From contig JBBSWA010000013.1 in NCBI GenBank assembly GCA_038046485.1, positions 1 to 9,703 on the forward strand: DNA of 9,703 bases, in the 5' to 3' direction. Of the stretch, positions 6,456 to 9,703 are shown piece by piece (position 1 is the first letter of the stretch; every line of letters begins with the position of its first letter). This DNA is from JBBSWA01 sp038046485. Lineage in GTDB: Archaea; Nanobdellota; Nanobdellia; Woesearchaeales; SM23-78. The notes below the pieces were generated by a model. It did not search any database. It was not told where the DNA came from and saw nothing but the letters and a program-made list of their open reading frames with translations. The position numbers and the translations under genes are program-made.

Positions 6456-6473
6456 ATTGTGTATAGCCTCCCT
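6456..6473 (-). repeat. Right inverted repeat of the kinase segment
   Basis: ATTGTGTATAGCCTCCCT is the reverse complement of the left repeat with one mismatch. It begins 8 bp after the stop codon of the kinase-like gene. It is followed at 6475-6485 by a small GTCC-TTC-GGAC stem. Confidence 0.75.
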
Positions 6474-6494
6474 CGTCCTTCGGACAATTAGAGT

Positions 6495-6546
6495 TACAGA
6501 AAAAGAAATAATAATTCTACTGTTTATGAATGACAACTTTTCTGTA
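6495..6546. repeat. Inverted repeat pair in the gap before the toxin-antitoxin genes
   Basis: TACAGAAAA at 6495-6503 is matched by TTTTCTGTA at 6538-6546, a perfect 9-bp pair with a 34-nt loop. On the plus strand it ends in a T-rich run, TTTTTCCC. The stretch 6474-6623 otherwise holds no gene I can support. It may be a transcript end for the convergent kinase and antitoxin genes. Confidence 0.35.
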
Positions 6547-6623
6547 TTTTTCCCTTCGTTAAAATAGTTGCACTGCCTCTCGCATCTCTTGATCTTTGTC
6601 CGCTGGATTCATAACGCAAAGCC

Positions 6624-6983
6624 TCACATCGGCACAATCCGTATCCCCTTCTTCTCCTGTACCAAAAGAGCTGTTTTCCCAGAGCTCAATTTATACTCCT
6701 TCGCAACGGCCTTGGGAATTCGCATAGCAAGGCTATTTCCCCATTTAGAGAAGGTAACTTCCTTCGCTCGACGGAGTTTGCGATACTTGTCAGCAAGCAC
6801 ATCCAGTTGTCCCATCGTCAGAAATGATTCCCCACAATGAACGCAAGAAATAGCTTCATATTCTACACCATCTGGTTCCAGGATTTCTTTTTGGATTCGC
6901 ATTTTTCCTTTTTTGCAGAGTGGGCAGGTTTTAATTACAGCTACTTTCCACTCTCGACCAGGACCTAATGTTAGTTTTTTCAT
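6624..6983 (-). CDS. Antitoxin-like protein: YgiT-type zinc finger fused to a MazE/AbrB-type DNA-binding domain
   Basis: The 119-residue protein has two recognisable parts. C20-x2-C23 and C47-x2-C50 form a YgiT/MqsA-type zinc finger (CPLCKKGKM ... CVHCGESF). Residues about 75-119 are a SpoVT/AbrB swapped-hairpin domain of MazE type, with the typical FSKWGNSLAMRIPKAVAKEY and a final beta strand IRIVP. In MqsA the zinc domain binds the toxin and a helix-turn-helix binds DNA; here the AbrB domain would take the DNA role, and autoregulation of the operon is the expected function. The ATG at 6983 lies one base after the toxin stop and has GAGG 8 nt upstream. A longer frame starts at a TTG at 7001 and is less likely. 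The upstream neighbour is a DUF4258-like toxin, as expected for this antitoxin type. Confidence 0.85.
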   Translation of the reverse strand: MKKLTLGPGREWKVAVIKTCPLCKKGKMRIQKEILEPDGVEYEAISCVHCGESFLTMGQLDVLADKYRKLRRAKEVTFSKWGNSLAMRIPKAVAKEYKLSSGKTALLVQEKKGIRIVPM

Positions 6984-6984
6984 T

Positions 6985-7281
6985 TCAATTGCCTCTTTCA
7001 ACCGTTTTTATAATAACTGCGCAACCCACATCTTCTCCAATGCAAATAATAGATCCATTCTCAGATCGCTTGATAAATTTTAATCCTCGTCTTCCAAAAC
7101 GCTTAACGTTACCTGTTCTTATAACTTCCCTCAATTGATCTGGATAAGTTATGTTTCGAACATACGATTGTTGAATGGCATGTTTAAGTATAATAACCGG
7201 CTTTGTGCCAAAGTAAAGGCTATCTGATTTATAGATACAAGTATCTACATGTATATAAACTTTATGTCGAAAACCTTTCAT
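6985..7281 (-). CDS. DUF4258-like protein, probable toxin of a type II toxin-antitoxin pair
   Basis: The 98-residue protein has the DUF4258 pattern. LKHAIQQSYVRNITYPDQLREVIRTGNV (33-59) corresponds to the family's H-A-x(n)-R-x-I-x(n)-V-x(n)-I-x-x-G helical region. GRRGLKFI (64-70) and a C-terminal hairpin IICIGEDVGCAVIIKTVERG follow. DUF4258 proteins are often encoded next to YgiT-zinc-finger proteins and are considered RelE/MqsR-like toxins; RNase activity is inferred, not shown. H34, R43 and K69 are candidate functional residues. Residues 1-30 are an extra N-terminal hairpin-like stretch. The ATG overlaps the stop of the upstream surface-protein gene (ATGA) and has a six-G run 5 nt before it, suggesting translational coupling. 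The antitoxin follows one base after the stop. Confidence 0.72.
   Translation of the reverse strand: MKGFRHKVYIHVDTCIYKSDSLYFGTKPVIILKHAIQQSYVRNITYPDQLREVIRTGNVKRFGRRGLKFIKRSENGSIICIGEDVGCAVIIKTVERGN
6992..6995 (-). promoter_or_regulatory. Shine-Dalgarno (GAGG) that decides the antitoxin start
   Basis: GAGG lies 8 nt before the ATG at 6983, inside the last codons of the toxin gene. An internal operon gene needs such a site, unlike the leaderless first genes here, so the ATG is favoured over the upstream TTG at 7001. Confidence 0.55.
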
Positions 7282-8708
7282 TTAGTCCCCCCTTGTTCGC
7301 TCGACAAATCAGCCGTTTCAACTTTTCCTTTTCGGAATAGGGCAAACAAAGTAACAATAAGCAGTACAACCAAGCCATAGGTCAAGTAAGAAGGAACACG
7401 AGAGTCATATGCTAAGGTTCCAGTGTATTGAGGGATAATCGGGGGAGGTTCTATTCGTTGAACTGAAGTTATCTTTAGGCTTACATTCGAAACAAGGGGT
7501 TTCTCAGTAAGAGAAACATTGGCAGAATACGTCTGAGTCAAGTTGGGTGATTCTAAATAAAAAACCAGGATTTTAGGAGCATAAGTTTGATTCATGTTGA
7601 ATGCTTGAAGAGTGAAGAGATTTTTATGAAGTCCAGGTTTAACTTCAAAAAAGTCTTCATAGGTTTTGTTTAACGTGATATTTCTATACATGGTTTCAAG
7701 CGAACTATCAAGAAGAAGGGTGTAGTTTCCTTCTCCTTCCAAGTGAAAATATAATTTTATCTTTTCTTGATATTTTTGAGCACGAGTATAGAAGGAAACA
7801 ATGCGCACCAATTCCTTAGAAGGTGGAGAGCAACTGGAGTTCTTAACAGAAAAAAATTTGGGGGAAATCAAGGGAAGGGGTAAAAGAACGCCAACCACTT
7901 TTTCATCGCTAAGGTTGTCCTCATTAGATATCTTCCCACCAGCTATCCTTTGGGCATGAATCAAAATGGCCGATGTGTTTTTCGTGATTTTATAGGTAAG
8001 GGATTTGGAAACAGAAGGGTATTGTTTGAGAAGGTTTCCTTGTAAATCCCTTATTTCAACGCGGGCTTTTTCTCCTGAGAATGACCATTCCAAAGCAAGT
8101 CTCATGGTCTCGCCGGGTCGGTAGATGAGTTTGTCGGTTGAAAAGGTCATCGATCGATTAGGAGAGTTAGGAAAAGAAACCAGTGTAAGAGAAGGTGTAA
8201 CATTCACTTCAAAACTCTCTTGCACAAGAGAGGGTAAAATCGTTTTTGAAGGGGATCGCAAACTTCCAGGAGTCCCGTTCAAGTTAATTGAAGCTTCCCA
8301 GCCTTGCTCCGTTCGCTCCAATGAATATCCTTCAGGGGCAGCACTGGCATTGTAGCTCATCGAGTCCAGAAGAGTGCCGTTAAAATAGAGAAAGACTGCA
8401 TCTCCCGTATTAGCTAGGCCATTTCCAAGTTGACTTCCAGTTGTGTAGAAAGTAAGGTTTTGGCCGCTTCGATTATAAAGAGTGGTTACGATAAGGGCAT
8501 AGGGGTTATCCGTCCATTGCACCAGTTGTAAGCTTTGGTTTCTGCTCTTGTCTCCAAATACATAATTCGTCAGATTGGTGGGGCTGTAGACCTCAACGAA
8601 TTCTTGGCTAGTTTCATCACCAATGGGATCATACAATACTTCCGTAATTTGGACAGCGAGAACCATGCTTACGCAGAATAAGATCCCAAGGAAAAAGGCA
8701 AAGCGCAT
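7278..8708 (-). CDS. Secreted, membrane-anchored lamin-tail-domain (LTD) surface protein, rich in N-glycosylation sequons
   Basis: The 476-residue protein begins with a signal peptide (MRFAFFLGILFCVSMVLA, likely cleaved near residue 18). It continues with a lamin-tail domain over about 19-155: ITEVLYDPIGDETSQEFVEVYSP, GNGLANTGDAVFLY, a YSLER strand and NLNGTPGS, the usual LTD landmarks. Beta-rich regions with Ig-like character follow (about 165-430). Near the C-terminus a hydrophobic helix (about 442-459, YGLVVLLIVTLFALF) is followed by RKGK and a short cytoplasmic tail. About nineteen N-x-S/T sequons fit an externally exposed, glycosylated archaeal protein. LTDs in prokaryotes are found on secreted proteins, sometimes with nucleases, but no catalytic domain is visible; adhesion or cell-wall structure is inferred. 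The start has only a weak TATA-like CTTTAGAA 27 bp upstream. Its stop overlaps the toxin start. Confidence 0.85.
   Translation of the reverse strand: MRFAFFLGILFCVSMVLAVQITEVLYDPIGDETSQEFVEVYSPTNLTNYVFGDKSRNQSLQLVQWTDNPYALIVTTLYNRSGQNLTFYTTGSQLGNGLANTGDAVFLYFNGTLLDSMSYNASAAPEGYSLERTEQGWEASINLNGTPGSLRSPSKTILPSLVQESFEVNVTPSLTLVSFPNSPNRSMTFSTDKLIYRPGETMRLALEWSFSGEKARVEIRDLQGNLLKQYPSVSKSLTYKITKNTSAILIHAQRIAGGKISNEDNLSDEKVVGVLLPLPLISPKFFSVKNSSCSPPSKELVRIVSFYTRAQKYQEKIKLYFHLEGEGNYTLLLDSSLETMYRNITLNKTYEDFFEVKPGLHKNLFTLQAFNMNQTYAPKILVFYLESPNLTQTYSANVSLTEKPLVSNVSLKITSVQRIEPPPIIPQYTGTLAYDSRVPSYLTYGLVVLLIVTLFALFRKGKVETADLSSEQGGTK
7287..7292 (-). promoter_or_regulatory. G-rich ribosome-binding site at the LTD/toxin junction
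   Basis: On the minus strand a run of six G lies 5 nt before the toxin ATG at 7281, within the last codons of the LTD protein. With the ATGA stop-start overlap it supports coupled translation. Confidence 0.4.
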
Positions 8709-8728
8709 ACATGTCTTGTTTCAAAGAG

Positions 8729-8738
8729 GTTTCTAAAG
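8729..8738 (-). promoter_or_regulatory. Weak TATA-like box for the LTD gene
   Basis: TTCTTTAGAA lies about 27 bp before the ATG at 8708. It departs from the TTTATA consensus seen elsewhere in the window. The gene may instead be read through from the small protein gene 55 bp upstream on the same strand. Confidence 0.3.
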
Positions 8739-8763
8739 AATAGGTGTAGGAACGACTACGAAT

Positions 8764-9189
8764 CTAATACGTCGCCCAGATGTCTCTTGAAGTTGCCTTT
8801 CCACCTTTAATGTTCAATTCTGCGAGTTTCTCAACGCGAACCAATCGTTGGTTGATGGCATCTAACTCTGCTTTGATGGCGTCCAGCTTGAGGCTGATGA
8901 TTTCAAGGTCTCGATTGGGGCCAGAAGAAGCCATGTTCGGCTGTTTTTCAAATCCTAAGGGTGTTCCATAGCTGGGCTTCTCAAAGCTAGACCCTTTATC
9001 ATAACTAGAAGGCTTATCATAACTAGAGGGTTTGTCAAAAGAAGATTCTCCAATTTCAGGTAAACCTCCTGCAGAGGGGTTGTTATAACTAGTAGGAGGG
9101 CTTGCACTGCCGATATCAGGAGGCAGCCCCGTATCAAAGCTGTATTCGTCGTTTTTGCGCCAGAACTGCAATCGCTCAAGGAAGCTCAT
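8764..9189 (-). CDS. Small low-complexity protein with hexapeptide repeats and a C-terminal coiled coil
   Basis: I do not recognise this 141-residue protein. It starts with a short amphipathic, basic stretch (MSFLERLQFWRK). A disordered Pro/Ser/Gly/Tyr-rich region (about 15-90) contains four tandem hexapeptides, SSFDKP, SSYDKP, SSYDKG and SSFEKP, at residues 49-72. A clear heptad-patterned helix (about 93-125, LEIISLKLDAIKAELDAINQ) follows, ending in ELNIKGGKATSRDIWATY. No signal peptide or full membrane segment is present, so it is probably cytoplasmic or membrane-peripheral. The layout suggests a scaffold that oligomerises through the helix and presents a phosphorylatable or sticky Tyr/Ser tail; that is inference. 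A strong TATA box 26 bp upstream supports the start. It is divergent from a phosphatase-like gene. Confidence 0.7.
   Translation of the reverse strand: MSFLERLQFWRKNDEYSFDTGLPPDIGSASPPTSYNNPSAGGLPEIGESSFDKPSSYDKPSSYDKGSSFEKPSYGTPLGFEKQPNMASSGPNRDLEIISLKLDAIKAELDAINQRLVRVEKLAELNIKGGKATSRDIWATY
8974..9045 (-). repeat. Four tandem 18-bp coding repeats (SS[FY][DE]K[PG])
   Basis: Four consecutive 18-bp units encode SSFDKP, SSYDKP, SSYDKG and SSFEKP. The middle copies are nearly identical at the DNA level (CTTATCATAACTAGAAGG against CTTATCATAACTAGAGGG on the plus strand), indicating recent duplication and possible copy-number variation between strains. Confidence 0.75.
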
Positions 9190-9210
9190 GGTATTTTATA
9201 AAGCTTGAAA

Positions 9211-9219
9211 TATATAAAA
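9211..9219 (-). promoter_or_regulatory. TATA box for the hexapeptide-repeat protein gene
   Basis: TTTTATATA on the minus strand is centred about 26 bp before the ATG at 9189. A second A/T-rich stretch at 9194-9202 is too close to the start to serve. Confidence 0.6.
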
Positions 9220-9237
9220 CTATTGTTAAGGCGAAGG

Positions 9238-9246
9238 CTTATAAAT
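9238..9246 (+). promoter_or_regulatory. TATA box for the phosphatase-like gene
   Basis: CTTATAAAT (about 9239-9247) is centred roughly 25 bp before the ATG at 9267, with no Shine-Dalgarno. It is about 27 bp from the opposite-strand box, so the two promoters are closely packed. Confidence 0.6.
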
Positions 9247-9266
9247 AAGAGTTAAACAAATGATAT

Positions 9267-9665
9267 ATGCATGTAACGGTTTGTGGCGCAGCGGCTGCTG
9301 AATGTTATTCTCCAACTAGCCCAACTTGGGGGGTTCGAATTTTTTATCCTGAAGGAACAGATCGTGCTCTCCGCGCATATGAAACTCCTTTAGCTCGTAG
9401 TGCTAATTGGACAGGAATATCTACCTATCGTTTTGATGAACGAGGAAATGGGTTGGATAGAGATATCACTCTTCAAATGCTAGCTGATTTTGATCAGTAT
9501 GGTTCACCGGCTAAAGAAGTATTGGTGCATTGTATGCTCGGGGGAAAACGTAGCCAAGCCGTCGCACGATTCTTTGCAAAAGCACGCCCTCAATTCTTCG
9601 ATGATGCTGAAAGAGCTGCAATAGTTAACCTTATGGATTATAGTCGAGATTGCTGTGTTGCATAA
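9267..9665 (+). CDS. Protein tyrosine/dual-specificity phosphatase-like protein (Cys-X5-Arg)
   Basis: The 132-residue protein carries the protein tyrosine phosphatase P-loop: EVLVHCMLGGKRSQAVARFF contains H88-C89-x5-R95-S96, with C89 the expected nucleophile and R95 the phosphate-binding arginine. D57 in YRFDERGNG, or D65, could be the general acid. A helix with alternating hydrophobics after the loop (SQAVARFFAKA) fits the fold. The size is close to minimal dual-specificity or archaeal tyrosine phosphatases. The N-terminal half is only weakly recognisable, and the loop is HCMLGGKRS rather than the common HCxxGxxRS, so the substrate is unclear. A TATA box 25 bp upstream supports the ATG at 9267. 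It is divergent from the Tyr/Ser-rich repeat protein, an interesting but unproven potential substrate. Confidence 0.75.
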   Translation: MHVTVCGAAAAECYSPTSPTWGVRIFYPEGTDRALRAYETPLARSANWTGISTYRFDERGNGLDRDITLQMLADFDQYGSPAKEVLVHCMLGGKRSQAVARFFAKARPQFFDDAERAAIVNLMDYSRDCCVA

Positions 9666-9703
9666 TTACTTCCTTTTTAAGATTTTGATTTCTAAGACTT
9701 TAA
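9666..9703 (+). terminator. T-rich downstream stretch (possible archaeal-type termination signal)
   Basis: After the phosphatase-like stop come short T runs (CTTTTTAAG, ATTTTGATTTC) without a clear hairpin. Archaeal transcription often ends at oligo-T tracts, so this is a plausible but weak terminator at the window edge. Confidence 0.25.

Larger units (their letters stand above)
5672..6473. mobile_element. Candidate inserted cassette (about 0.8 kb) bounded by 18-bp inverted repeats and carrying one kinase gene
   Basis: The segment begins and ends with inverted repeats matching at 17 of 18 positions. It contains one gene with its own TATA box and is visibly more AT-rich than its neighbours. 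No transposase, integrase or recombinase lies inside, so if mobile it would be non-autonomous. I see no convincing target-site duplication directly outside the repeats. A shared 10-mer, AGAAAAAGAA, occurs at 5656-5665 and 6498-6507, but it is low-complexity and unequally spaced from the ends. Confidence 0.45.

Noticed and set aside
5656..6507. AGAAAAAGAA direct repeat on both sides of the kinase segment as a target-site duplication
   Set aside because: The copies sit at different distances (6 and 24 bp) from the inverted-repeat ends and are low-complexity purine runs, so chance is the simplest explanation.
6559..6612. 17-codon minus-strand frame (MNPADKDQEMREAVQLF) just downstream of the antitoxin
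   Set aside because: It has no ribosome-binding site or promoter and is too short to judge; it could be a decayed gene end but nothing supports it.
6568..6840. 90-codon plus-strand frame
   Set aside because: Mostly antisense to the zinc-finger/AbrB antitoxin, with no motif.
6984..7001. TTG start for the antitoxin, overlapping the toxin by 17 bp
   Set aside because: The ATG at 6983 has a GAGG site at proper spacing and follows the toxin stop by one base.
1..9703. CRISPR arrays, tRNA or rRNA genes
   Set aside because: No regularly spaced direct repeats and no tRNA- or rRNA-like sequence was seen on either strand.

Overview
This window looks archaeal. Most genes or gene pairs have an A/T-rich TATA-like box centred about 25-28 bp before the start codon and no Shine-Dalgarno site, which is the layout of leaderless archaeal transcripts. 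The gene content agrees: a geranylgeranyl reductase-family enzyme, an archaeal-type ScpB, a sequon-rich secreted protein with a lamin-tail domain, and several small proteins I cannot place. Short intergenic gaps and many unrecognised surface proteins would suit a DPANN-type or other poorly characterised archaeal lineage, but the window alone does not fix the lineage.

Layout. Positions 1-722 (-) hold the N-terminal two thirds of a geranylgeranyl reductase. A divergent promoter region separates it from a 700-residue envelope protein (830-2932) with a membrane or signal segment and a C-terminal domain that reads like a beta-barrel. A degenerate HAD-like protein (2938-3483) follows 5 bp later. 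ScpB (3480-4253, -) converges on it with a 4-bp overlap. A second divergent region, with a perfect 14-bp palindrome, leads to a SLOG/LOG-fold protein (4393-4887, +). Its stop codon shares a small hairpin with the stop codon of a convergent unknown protein (4888-5517, -).

Positions 5672-6473 form an AT-rich segment bounded by near-perfect 18-bp inverted repeats (17/18). It carries its own TATA box and one uridine-kinase-like P-loop gene, and resembles a cassette or non-autonomous mobile element. Next on the minus strand is a toxin-antitoxin-like pair: a DUF4258-like toxin and an antitoxin combining a YgiT-type zinc finger with a MazE/AbrB domain. The pair is joined by an ATGA overlap to the 3' end of the lamin-tail surface protein (7278-8708). 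A small repeat/coiled-coil protein (8764-9189, -) and a divergent Cys-X5-Arg phosphatase-like protein (9267-9665, +) complete the window.

Working together: the clearest functional units are the toxin-antitoxin pair (possibly co-transcribed with the surface protein) and the envelope protein/HAD-like pair. Lipid saturation (geranylgeranyl reductase), chromosome condensation (ScpB) and surface proteins are core or envelope functions. The kinase segment and the toxin-antitoxin module look like accessory insertions between them.
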